The position numbers and the translations under genes were made by a program. Positions 1-7,005 of a stretch of 20,608 bases of DNA are shown piece after piece (within the stretch, counting starts at the first letter, position 1; each line of letters opens with the position of its first letter). The DNA lies in assembly GCA_934670115.1 (NCBI GenBank), contig CAKUOV010000040.1, positions 1-20,608 on the forward strand, in the 5' to 3' direction. This DNA is from an uncultured Eggerthellaceae bacterium. GTDB taxonomy: Bacteria; Actinomycetota; Coriobacteriia; Coriobacteriales; Eggerthellaceae. The notes below the pieces were generated by a model. The model was not told where the DNA came from. It did not search any database and was given only the letters and a program-made list of their open reading frames with translations.

Positions 1-638
1 AGCGACGTGAAGATGAAAATCACGTAGCTGGACAGGAAGATCGAGATGAGCGTGGGAATGTCGTACGTGCCGAAGAACGCAAAGAACGTGAACAGCAGCG
101 TGTTGATGATTTGGCTGATCAGCGTGGAGCCCGTGTTGCGCAGCCACAAAAACGCGCGGCGGTTGCCGGTGTGCTTCTCGGTGAACGCCCACCATTTATG
201 GTAAAGCCACACGTCGAAAGCCTGGCTTAGGGCGTAAACGGCAAGCGAGGACAGCAAAATACGCGGCGTGCTACCGAAAAATGCCTGAACATGCGGCATG
301 GAAACGTCGTTGGGGCTGGGCGTGTAGCAAAGCCAGCTTTGGTTGAGCACCAGGAAAAACGTGCTAGCAAAAACACCGAGCCACACGGCAATTTGCGCGT
401 CGCGCTTGCTTTCGCATTCCGAGAAAATGTCCGTGACCAAAAACGTTACGGCGAAAAGCACGTTGCCCAGTGTCTGCTCCATGCCAAAGCCGACAATCAG
501 AATATTTGCCTCGATGTTCGCTAAAATGCTTGCGCAGGCGCTTACCACGAAAAGACCCGCTTTGCCGAACAGGCGGTATGCTAAAAGCGCCGCTCCAAAA
601 ATGAAAACGACAGAAAAAAGTAAAAGCAGTTCATTCAT
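1..638 (-). CDS. Queuosine precursor transporter (YhhQ/VUT family), partial
   Basis: An integral membrane protein that would import a queuosine precursor (preQ0, preQ1 or queuine) for tRNA modification. Read on the minus strand from ATG at 638, it is open for 212 codons and runs off the left edge, so the C-terminus is missing. The N-terminus MNELLLLFSVVFIFG is a membrane helix. Helix 2 ends with an ANIEANI segment, and a later stretch reads VTFLVTDIFSECESKRDAQ; this membrane-embedded TD(x)nSE signature is typical of the YhhQ/VUT family. Further hydrophobic helices follow (VFASTFFLVLNQ, LISQIINTLLFTFFAFFG). It starts 6 nt after the stop of the radical SAM gene, so the two are probably co-transcribed. 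The family assignment is fairly secure; the exact substrate is inferred from the neighbour. Confidence 0.85.
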   Translation of the reverse strand, partial: MNELLLLFSVVFIFGAALLAYRLFGKAGLFVVSACASILANIEANILIVGFGMEQTLGNVLFAVTFLVTDIFSECESKRDAQIAVWLGVFASTFFLVLNQSWLCYTPSPNDVSMPHVQAFFGSTPRILLSSLAVYALSQAFDVWLYHKWWAFTEKHTGNRRAFLWLRNTGSTLISQIINTLLFTFFAFFGTYDIPTLISIFLSSYVIFIFTS

Positions 639-644
639 AATGAG

Positions 645-1340
645 TTAATCTCCCACTCCGAAATCGGTGTTGTTTAAAAGAATGTCCACGCGCTGATTGT
701 CTTGGTAGCGCGGCATGATATTTTCCACGAATACGCGTATGACCTGCGCGTCCGGCTTAATGCTGGTGGTGTTTTCCGTCATGACGTTCAAGCAAATGCG
801 CTCAAGATGCGCCAGACCCAGCTCGATATCGCGCTCCATGCTTTCTTGCGTTTGCCCCGCAACGCCAAGCAGGAAATTGCCTTCTTGGAATCCGCGGCAA
901 ATCTCTGCGGGATCGGTTTCGGGAATGCCTTTATGCAGCACGTTTTCACGAAATTCTGCGTCGAACGTTTCAATGCCGATTTTCATCTTCAGATTGAACG
1001 GGGCGAACTCTTCGCGCAGCGCGTCAAGGCGATTGCGGTAGTTGTAGTGCGCTTCAAAATGAATGGTGGATATGCCGCGATCTGCACAAATTTCAGCAAG
1101 ATAGGCGCGCGTTTGGCGGTCAAGTTCGAAAACGGAGCCGCTGTTGATGACTTCGATTTCGTTGAATTCGCCCGTTACGCAGTCAAGAACTTGCTTGTTT
1201 AATTCGAAATTTGCCTGGTCATCGCTGCATTTGTCATCGTGATAGTCGCAGAATGCGCACGTGGGAAAGGCGCATCCTCTGCCGCGGAGCAATACAATCT
1301 CGCGCGGTTGCTTTTCGGTGATTTTGCTGTATCGGTCCAT
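645..1340 (-). CDS. Radical SAM protein, probable queuosine salvage enzyme (QueL-like)
   Basis: A 231-aa radical SAM protein. The ATG at 1340 gives MDRYSKITEK; an in-frame upstream ATG at 1448 adds 36 residues of non-conserved-looking sequence and was not preferred. The cluster motif is GCAFPTCAFCDYH, with C23, C28 and C31, that is CX4CX2C rather than the canonical CX3CX2C. A later GIETFDAEFRENVLHKG segment matches the usual strand/helix around the SAM site. The partner transporter 6 nt downstream is of the queuosine-precursor type. In gut anaerobes such as Clostridioides difficile, a radical SAM queuine lyase (QueL) regenerates preQ1 from queuine, and that role fits here. Radical SAM membership is clear; QueL function is inferred from context. 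It could instead be another member of the CX4CX2C radical SAM group. Confidence 0.75.
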   Translation of the reverse strand: MDRYSKITEKQPREIVLLRGRGCAFPTCAFCDYHDDKCSDDQANFELNKQVLDCVTGEFNEIEVINSGSVFELDRQTRAYLAEICADRGISTIHFEAHYNYRNRLDALREEFAPFNLKMKIGIETFDAEFRENVLHKGIPETDPAEICRGFQEGNFLLGVAGQTQESMERDIELGLAHLERICLNVMTENTTSIKPDAQVIRVFVENIMPRYQDNQRVDILLNNTDFGVGD

Positions 1341-1601
1341 ATTGTTGTGCGCTTGCAAGCGCCGGACTTGAGCCGCGTTCGCGTATGACCCGCTGCGGCA
1401 AGGTGGATTTTGCGCAGCCAAGGTCAATGGCGGGCGCGCAAGTCCCACTTCTCATCTCCCTTAGTTTTGATTCGAAAAACGGTTATGTCTCCCGGGCAGG
1501 ATGGTTACGAACTGCCCTTATGCAATTGCTGGAGCAGTGTACCACAAAGCAAGGTGAAGCGACAGGGTTTTTCTGGTGTGGCGTTCGTCGCGATGGCTTC
1601 G

Positions 1602-1657
1602 GGAGCATCGCCGGCCTCTGGCGCAACGCTGTGCACCGCCCGCGCCAGCGATGCTCC
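1602..1657. repeat. Bulged inverted repeat (10 bp + 6 bp)
   Basis: GGAGCATCGC (1602-1611) pairs perfectly with GCGATGCTCC (1648-1657). Inside it TGGCGC (1619-1624) pairs with GCGCCA (1642-1647), leaving a 7-nt bulge on one side and a 17-nt loop. There is no T-tract on either strand, so it does not look like an intrinsic terminator. It lies 75 bp upstream of the -10 of the cell-wall gene and could be an operator or a structured 5' leader element. Confidence 0.6.
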
Positions 1658-1732
1658 GGTTCTGCCTGCACTGCGTGCGCCGTTCGTCCTGGTGCCGCCC
1701 GTGGGGTTTTGGTGTGCATGCGCGGCTTCCCT

Positions 1733-1738
1733 TATAAT
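1733..1738 (+). promoter_or_regulatory. -10 box for the coiled-coil cell-wall gene
   Basis: A perfect TATAAT lies 28 nt before the GTG start. The best -35 is a weak TTGGTG at 1709-1714 (18-bp spacer). The ribosome binding site AGAAAGGA at 1752-1759 sits between this box and the GTG. Confidence 0.5.
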
Positions 1739-1766
1739 TGGGCTATCAATAAGAAAGGATTCGGTA

Positions 1767-2885
1767 GTGAGTACTTTTCTGCGAAGGGGAACGGCGTTCG
1801 TTGCGGCGGCTATTGCGCTTGCTGCTTGCGTAGCTGTAGTTTCCCTGACCGCGTTTGCGCATTCCGCTCTTGCCGAGGAAAACGATGTGTACGCCCAGGC
1901 AAGCGCTGCGCAGCAACAAGTCGAGCAATCGGCGGCAACATATGACCAAGCCAAACAGGCGCTGGAGGAAATAGAGGCAGAAATCGCTGAAAACGAGCAG
2001 CGCATTCAGGAGCTCTCTGCGCAGATTCCGCTTCAGCAGGCGAAAAGCGATGCGGCCCTGCGGTCGCTGTATAAAATGCAGCAAGATGGCGGCTCGCTGA
2101 TAACGTTGTTGTTGTCGTCTGAAAATTTCAACGAGCTTTTGCTGAACATCGATTACGTTTCCGCTTTCTATAACAGCAAAATGAGGGAAGTCAACAGCTT
2201 GTACGATATGAAGTCCGAGCTGGATGCCACTGCTGCGGGTCTTACGGAGAAGCGCGCAAAAGCCGCCGAAGAAGCGCAAGCAGCCGAGGAAGCCCTGGTC
2301 CAGGCGCAGCAGTTGCGCGAGCAAGCACAAGCAGCGGCCGAGGCAGCGCGCAAGGCGGAAGAGGAAGCCGCTGCTGCGGCAGCTGCCGCGGCTGAAGAAG
2401 AAGCTGCGAAGAAGGCCGCCGAAGAAGAAGCTGCTGGCGGCGAGAGCGCGCCAAGCGAAGGTGATTTGACGAATGGTGATGTTTCCTCGAATCCGGGGAG
2501 CGATAACGTTGACTGGTCGGTTGATAAGAGCGACTTCGTGAACCAATGGGCGGGGCGCATCGACGCGTACTTGTCTGGTTCACCGCTGTCGGGTCAGGGC
2601 GCCACGTTTGCCGCTGCTGCCTGGGATTATGGTATTGATCCGCGTTTCTCGCCGGCAATTTCGTGCGTTGAAAGCTCCAAGGGACTCTATTGTTTCCGCA
2701 GCCACAATGCGTGGGGTTGGGGGAGTTCATCGTGGGACAGCTGGGAAGAGGCCATTAACGTCCATGTGCGCGGCCTTTCGCGCGGCTATGGTTACACGGT
2801 AACGGTTGAAGGTGCCAAGAAATACTGCCCGCCGAACTGGGAATTCTGGTATTCACGCGTGTGCGCGGAAATGGCGAAGATCTAG
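1767..2885 (+). CDS. Secreted coiled-coil protein with C-terminal lysozyme-like domain
   Basis: A 372-aa exported cell-wall protein. The GTG at 1767 is chosen because AGAAAGGA lies 7 nt upstream and the signal peptide begins there: a basic N-terminus (FLRRG), a hydrophobic core and a likely SALA|EE cleavage after residue 36. Residues about 40-190 form a PcsB/CwlO-like coiled coil. It is followed by an Ala/Glu/Lys-rich helix that includes nine alanines in a row, then a Ser/Gly/Asp linker. Residues about 256-372 form a globular domain with a VESSKG segment around E302 and an NAWGWG motif, reminiscent of the catalytic glutamate region of the SLT/glucosaminidase lysozyme-like fold, plus four cysteines that could form disulfides. 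It probably cleaves or remodels peptidoglycan. Enzymatic activity is inference, and it could be a binding or regulatory subunit. Confidence 0.75.
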   Translation: MSTFLRRGTAFVAAAIALAACVAVVSLTAFAHSALAEENDVYAQASAAQQQVEQSAATYDQAKQALEEIEAEIAENEQRIQELSAQIPLQQAKSDAALRSLYKMQQDGGSLITLLLSSENFNELLLNIDYVSAFYNSKMREVNSLYDMKSELDATAAGLTEKRAKAAEEAQAAEEALVQAQQLREQAQAAAEAARKAEEEAAAAAAAAAEEEAAKKAAEEEAAGGESAPSEGDLTNGDVSSNPGSDNVDWSVDKSDFVNQWAGRIDAYLSGSPLSGQGATFAAAAWDYGIDPRFSPAISCVESSKGLYCFRSHNAWGWGSSSWDSWEEAINVHVRGLSRGYGYTVTVEGAKKYCPPNWEFWYSRVCAEMAKI

Positions 2886-2901
2886 GTTTTGTTGCGGCTT
2901 G

Positions 2902-3005
2902 GTGTGTGGTTCGCGGGGTTGGTCGATGGGGGAGTGCGCTTGGGAACTCCGCGCGACGTGCCCGTGTTTCGCAAAGGATGCTCGGTCCTTCGCGGAGCCG
3001 CACAC
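2902..3005. terminator. Long inverted repeat between convergent genes
   Basis: GTGTGTGGTTCGCG (2902-2915) pairs with CGCGGAGCCGCACAC (2991-3005) through 14 base pairs, including G-U pairs and one bulge. The interior has smaller stems: GGAGT/ACTCC, and GCAAAGGAT with GTCCTTCGC. There is no clear T-tract, so this is at best a weak bidirectional terminator or a structural element closing both convergent genes. Confidence 0.35.
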
Positions 3006-3028
3006 TTGCTGTCGTCGTCTAGCGCCGT

Positions 3029-3925
3029 CTAGAAGTGGTATCCGTATGAATCGGCCAGCAGCACGTCGAACTCAAAATCGTTGTCAATAAACCATTCGAT
3101 AATGGTGGGCAATGCCTCTACTGTGGTGTCTTTTGCGGCGGAATCATGCATCAAAACGCAGCAAGAATGGCATCCTTCGGCCTGTTCAAGGGCGTAATCG
3201 GCAATGAATTGCGCATCGTGATCGCCGCCATCGCCGCTTGAAACGTTCCAGTCAAAGTAGTGATAGTTTTCGCGTGCCATGCGGTCGGTAATGTCGTTGA
3301 CAATTGCGCCGTTGAAGCTGTTGCGGCTGCCGCCGGGGAAGCGCACCAGTGTGGGCTCAAAGCCCAGATAGCCTTCGATTGCGGCGCCTGCTTCGTGCAA
3401 ATCGCTCCAATAGGCATCGGCGCTGGCATACACTTGCTTGTAATCATGCGTGTACGTGTGGATGGCCACCTGGTTGCCGGCGTCCCAAATGTCTTTTACG
3501 TATTCCAGCTGGGGCTGGTCGCCTTTCACGAACCAGGTTGCTTTCACGCCGTAGGAGTCAAGAATCTCCAAGATACGGTGTGTGTTGGTCGAAGGGCCGT
3601 CGTCGAATGTGAGATACACGGTTTTCGGGCCGGGGGTGACGTTGTTTGCGCTGGTGCTGGTTGCACGGCGTTCTTCAGCGCTGCGTTCGTGCGCGATTGC
3701 AAGGTTTCCGGCTTCCGTTTTCTTGGGCTCTTGCTTTTCGGGTGCGTTTACTGAAGTCGCGCCCGCGGATGCCGAACTGCTTGAAGCGCTGGTGCCGGAA
3801 TCGCCGCCGAAAAGCGAGCAAGCTCCTACGCCCACAAGCGCTAAGAGCAGCAGCGCGATAAGGGCTGCAAAAATCTTTGAAGAGGGTGGTTTTTTCTGCG
3901 GCGTACGTCTTCGGGGTGTTGTCAT
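3029..3925 (-). CDS. Membrane-anchored polysaccharide deacetylase (NodB/CE4 family)
   Basis: A 298-aa extracytoplasmic deacetylase expected to remove acetyl groups from peptidoglycan or another N-acetyl polysaccharide. The N-terminus is basic (MTTPRRRTPQKK), then a hydrophobic segment (about 18-35) ends in VGAC with C36, which may be a lipobox; otherwise it is a signal anchor. A Ser/Ala/Thr-rich linker runs to about residue 100. All CE4 motifs are visible: TFDDGPS (D108, D109), HTYTH (H156, H160), RFPGGS (195-200), DWNVSSGD (225-232) and LMHDS (H260). It therefore looks catalytically intact, with the metal triad Asp/His/His. The ribosome binding site AAGGAAG lies 8 nt upstream of the ATG at 3925. 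It converges with the coiled-coil wall protein, and both act on the envelope. Confidence 0.92.
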   Translation of the reverse strand: MTTPRRRTPQKKPPSSKIFAALIALLLLALVGVGACSLFGGDSGTSASSSSASAGATSVNAPEKQEPKKTEAGNLAIAHERSAEERRATSTSANNVTPGPKTVYLTFDDGPSTNTHRILEILDSYGVKATWFVKGDQPQLEYVKDIWDAGNQVAIHTYTHDYKQVYASADAYWSDLHEAGAAIEGYLGFEPTLVRFPGGSRNSFNGAIVNDITDRMARENYHYFDWNVSSGDGGDHDAQFIADYALEQAEGCHSCCVLMHDSAAKDTTVEALPTIIEWFIDNDFEFDVLLADSYGYHF

Positions 3926-4225
3926 GGCAATCGCTTCCTTTTATACCACCCCGCCATTCTACCGCATTTACACAAAAGCATGCGGTTCTTTCCCCGCTGC
4001 GAACCCGCGCTGCTCGTCTTCGCCGGCATCTTCGCCCCCCCTGCGTGCCATCGCCAACGCCATCGCCAGCACCTTCTGTCCCTTCGCCACCTTTTCTTGT
4101 GCCCGCGTGGCAGGGAAAATGCAACGTTGCGCGGGGCGGCGCGGGTGATTCGGTATATACTATCTAGTTACAGAAAAAACGCAAGAACCGTGTACCCCAA
4201 TATCATTCCCCAAAGGAGGGCTCAT
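3926..4225. other. Divergent intergenic region, deacetylase/metG
   Basis: 300 bases carrying both start regions. Beyond the two ribosome binding sites and a TATACT-type -10 for metG at 4156, I see a C-rich plus strand but no gene and no strong hairpin. The metG leader after that box is only about 60 nt, too short for a T-box. Confidence 0.5.
4156..4161 (+). promoter_or_regulatory. Possible -10 box for metG
   Basis: TATACT 65 nt before the metG start, in a short AT-rich stretch. No good -35 at 16-18 bp; TTGCGC at 4127 is 23 bp away, so the assignment is tentative. Confidence 0.35.
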
Positions 4226-5818
4226 ATGTCCAAGGGAACCTATTCGTTTACGACGCCTATCTATTACGTGAATGCTGCGCCTCATCTGGGCACTGCTTAC
4301 ACCACCATTGCCGCCGATGCTGTGGCGCGCTATCAGCGCATGAACGGCTACGATGTTGCTTTTGTTACCGGCATGGACGAGCACGGCCAGAAGGTCGCCG
4401 ATACCGCCGCCAGCAAGGGCATGACCCCGCAGGAATGGTGCGACTCCATGGAGCCGGCCTTCCGCGATGCGTGGAAAATGCTTGACATCACATACACCGA
4501 CTTCGTGCGCACCACCGAGCCGCGCCACGCTGAATCGGTGAAGAAGTTCTGGAACGATTTGTACGAGAAGGGCTACCTGTACAAGGGTTCCTACGAAGGT
4601 TGGTATTGCGTTCACGAGGAAACGTATTACGCCGAGAGCGACCTGGAGAAAAACGACGACGGCGAATTTGTGTGCCCCGACTGCAAACGCCCTGTTCAGA
4701 AGGCTGGTGGCGAAGAAAACTGGTTCTTCAAGTTGAGCGAGTTTGCCGAGCCGCTGCTGAAGTTCTACGAGGAAAACCCTGATTTCATTCGTCCCGTGAC
4801 GCGCAAAAACGAGATTGTAAGCTTTGTGAAAAGCGGCCTGAAGGACCTGTCGATCAGCCGTTCTACGTTCGACTGGGGCGTTCCGCTGCCGTTTGACCAG
4901 GGTCATGTTGCCTATGTGTGGGCCGATGCGCTGCTGGCGTACTTGACGGGCATCGGTTACGGCCAAGACGACACGCGCCCGGGCGAATTCGAGGCGCGCT
5001 GGCCCATGCAGTACCACTTTGTGGGCAAGGACATCACGCGCTTCCACTGCGTTATTTGGCCGGCCATGCTCATGGCTGCGGGAATGCCTATTACGCACAC
5101 GGTGTTCGGCCACGGCTTTTTGATGGTGGGCGGCGAAAAGATGTCGAAGTCCAAGGGCAACGGCATTAAACCCGCTGATCTGGTGGCAATTTACGGCGTG
5201 GATGCGTATCGCTACTACTTCCTTTCCGACGTGCGTTTCGGCGCCGACGGTGGCATTTCCATTGAGCGCATGACGCAGGTGTACAACGCCGACCTGGCGA
5301 ATACGTGGGGCAATTTGTGCAGCCGCGTTCCCGGCATGAACTCGAAGTATTTCGATGGCGTGGTGCCCGCTGTTCCCGAAAGCGCTGCTGCGCTGGTGCA
5401 GGAGAATCCGCTGCGCGCAATTGCCGATGAGCTGTACGCTAAGTTCGACGAATGCATGACGCAGGTTGATTTCACGGGTGCTGTTTCCGCAGTTCAGGAG
5501 CTTGCGCATCGCGCGAACCTCTACATCGACGAAACCGAGCCGTTCCGCATGGCAAAGGATCCGGAAAAGCGCGACGAGCTTGCTGCCGTTATGTACAACT
5601 TGCTGGAAGCCATTCGCGTTATCGCCCTGTTCATGGCGCCGTTCATGCCGAATACGTCCGCCGAGGTGTACAAGCGCCTGGGCCTGGGCGACATCACGGC
5701 CATTACAGACATCCAGGCGGCAAGCGCGTGGGGTCAGTTGACGGCCGGCAATCCGGTGGAGAAGGGCGAGGCGTTGTTCCCGCGCCTGGACGAGGCCGCC
5801 ATCGAACTGAACATGTAG
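4226..5818 (+). CDS. metG: Methionine--tRNA ligase
   Basis: A 530-aa cytoplasmic methionyl-tRNA synthetase that charges tRNA-Met, needed for initiation and elongation. The ATG at 4226 follows AAAGGAGGG (4212-4220) with a 5-nt gap and gives the expected MSKGTYSFTTPIYYVN start. The class I HIGH signature appears as PHLG (19-22) and the KMSKS loop is exact at 305-309, followed by KGN. A zinc-knuckle half CPDC (C150, C153) lies in the insertion between them. The C-terminal anticodon-binding helical bundle is present. The protein ends without the EMAP/Trbp111-like tRNA-binding extension, the short form seen in many bacteria. It is the first gene of the metG-tatD-rsmA neighbourhood, and tatD follows after 64 nt. 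Confidence 0.97.
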   Translation: MSKGTYSFTTPIYYVNAAPHLGTAYTTIAADAVARYQRMNGYDVAFVTGMDEHGQKVADTAASKGMTPQEWCDSMEPAFRDAWKMLDITYTDFVRTTEPRHAESVKKFWNDLYEKGYLYKGSYEGWYCVHEETYYAESDLEKNDDGEFVCPDCKRPVQKAGGEENWFFKLSEFAEPLLKFYEENPDFIRPVTRKNEIVSFVKSGLKDLSISRSTFDWGVPLPFDQGHVAYVWADALLAYLTGIGYGQDDTRPGEFEARWPMQYHFVGKDITRFHCVIWPAMLMAAGMPITHTVFGHGFLMVGGEKMSKSKGNGIKPADLVAIYGVDAYRYYFLSDVRFGADGGISIERMTQVYNADLANTWGNLCSRVPGMNSKYFDGVVPAVPESAAALVQENPLRAIADELYAKFDECMTQVDFTGAVSAVQELAHRANLYIDETEPFRMAKDPEKRDELAAVMYNLLEAIRVIALFMAPFMPNTSAEVYKRLGLGDITAITDIQAASAWGQLTAGNPVEKGEALFPRLDEAAIELNM

Positions 5819-5882
5819 TTTCGCGTGCGATGGCGCGCGCATGAGCGCGTGGACGTGCGATACGTTGTGAGAAGCTGCTGCT

Positions 5883-6821
5883 ATGCCTTTTGATACTGAA
5901 GAAGAGATTTTTTACGATGCGCTGTTCCGTCAGCGACGTAAGCATGGCGTGTATCGCCTGGTAGATGCGCCGTTGATGGAAGGCGCTATTGCGGATACGC
6001 ATTGCCATACCCATTTGCTGCCCGATCCTGCGCTGGCGTTCGCGCGCTGCGCGGTAAACGGGATCGATTTCGTGTGCAACATAATCGATGTTGTGGAAGA
6101 CGACCCCCGTACCAGGGAAAACGTGCGCGCTTGGTTGCGGGATGCCGCACGCGTGCGGGATGAAATTGCGCCCGAATGCACGCGGGCTCTGCCCCAGGTG
6201 TGCTTTGCTGCGGGGTGCCACCCGCATAACGCGAAAGATTTCGACGCTGCCGCTGAGCAGCGGCTTCGCCAGGAGCTTGAAGACCCGCAGGTGCGTGCGA
6301 TTGGCGAGATTGGGTTGGATTTCCATTACGATTTGTCGCCGCGCGATATGCAGGAAGAAGTGTTTCGCAAGCAGCTTCGCCTGGCGCATGAGCTGGGGCT
6401 TCCCGTTGTGCTTCACATTCGCGAGGCGCACGATGTTGCGTTGCGTGTGCTGCTTGAAGAGGGATTTCCTTCGGCGGGCACGTTGCTGCATTGCTTCAAC
6501 TTGGGGCCGGAAGATCTTGCGCCGTGGCTTGAGCACGATTGCTACGTGGGCCTGGGCGGCCCGGTAACGTTCAAGAAAAGTGACTTCACGCGCGAAGCGG
6601 CAAAAAACGTGCCGCTGAACAGGCTTCTTACGGAAACCGATGCGCCGTACATGACACCCGAACCCATGCGCGGCATTACGTGCTGGTCCGACCATGTGAT
6701 TTTCACGGCAGATGCGCTGGCGCGCGAGCGCGGGTGCACAACGTCGCAGGAGCGGGCCGATTTCTTCCATGCGCTTCACAACAACGCGCTGCGTTTTTAC
6801 GGTTTTGCGCAAGAAGCGTAG
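5883..6821 (+). CDS. tatD: TatD family metal-dependent hydrolase (putative DNase)
   Basis: A 312-aa amidohydrolase-fold protein; family members are metal-dependent 3'-5' exo/endonucleases acting on DNA or RNA. Metal-site motifs occur in order: DTHCHTH (38-44), GCHPHNA, GEIGLDFHYD, HIREAH, LLHCF and TETDAPYMTPEPMRG. The N-terminus carries about 35 residues before the first HxH motif, longer than usual. The ATG at 5883 was kept because no better ribosome binding site precedes the later in-frame ATG at 5976; the site here (GAGAAG, 9 nt away) is weak. After MRG the usual N-x-P is replaced by a TCWSDH segment, a small deviation. It sits 64 nt after metG, the classic arrangement, and is probably co-transcribed. 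Confidence 0.92.
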   Translation: MPFDTEEEIFYDALFRQRRKHGVYRLVDAPLMEGAIADTHCHTHLLPDPALAFARCAVNGIDFVCNIIDVVEDDPRTRENVRAWLRDAARVRDEIAPECTRALPQVCFAAGCHPHNAKDFDAAAEQRLRQELEDPQVRAIGEIGLDFHYDLSPRDMQEEVFRKQLRLAHELGLPVVLHIREAHDVALRVLLEEGFPSAGTLLHCFNLGPEDLAPWLEHDCYVGLGGPVTFKKSDFTREAAKNVPLNRLLTETDAPYMTPEPMRGITCWSDHVIFTADALARERGCTTSQERADFFHALHNNALRFYGFAQEA

Positions 6822-6923
6822 TGCGGCTCGAAAGGCGCGGTTGGGAGTGCCCAGGCTGGCTTAGATGGGGTTCAGGCGGGCTCGGTTGCGCTTTTGATGC
6901 AGCAAAAGAGCAGGTCATTCGGG

Positions 6924-6929
6924 TATAAT
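6924..6929 (+). promoter_or_regulatory. -10 box for the flavoprotein-rsmA unit
   Basis: A perfect TATAAT in the 184-bp gap after tatD, with no good -35 at the right distance. A small hairpin CTTTTG/CAAAAG (6891-6908) lies just upstream. The leader to the flavoprotein ATG is about 70 nt. Confidence 0.5.
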
Positions 6930-7005
6930 GGCTGCGAGAATGCAGTAGATGCTTAGTAGGACGCACACGGGGGATGCGCGTAAACGAAGAAGGGCGGAAA
7001 CGAAA

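Larger units (their letters stand above)
1341..1766. other. Divergent intergenic region with regulatory potential
   Basis: 426 bases between the minus-strand salvage operon and the plus-strand cell-wall gene. It contains a perfect 14-bp palindrome GCGCTTGCAAGCGC at 1349-1362, just upstream of the radical SAM start, a large inverted repeat at 1602-1657 and a TATAAT at 1733. The overlapping reading frames show no recognisable protein, and I see no convincing preQ1 riboswitch. Confidence 0.5.

Noticed and set aside
1234..1455. Minus-strand frame starting at 1455 directly after AAGGGAG
   Set aside because: No spacing between ribosome binding site and start, overlaps the radical SAM gene in another frame, and has no known motif.
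1547..1563. 17-bp exact repeat AAGCAAGGTGAAGCGAC shared with 12585-12601
   Set aside because: The surrounding sequence is unrelated and one copy is inside a coding region; likely chance.
1410..1766. N-terminal extension of the coiled-coil protein from ATG 1410
   Set aside because: The signal peptide and a good ribosome binding site place the start at GTG 1767; the extension would precede the signal peptide.
4160..5842. Long open minus-strand frame (560 codons) opposite metG
   Set aside because: It is antisense to a certain metG, has no family motifs, and reflects the GC-biased codon pattern of the real gene. The long frames opposite leuS are the same.
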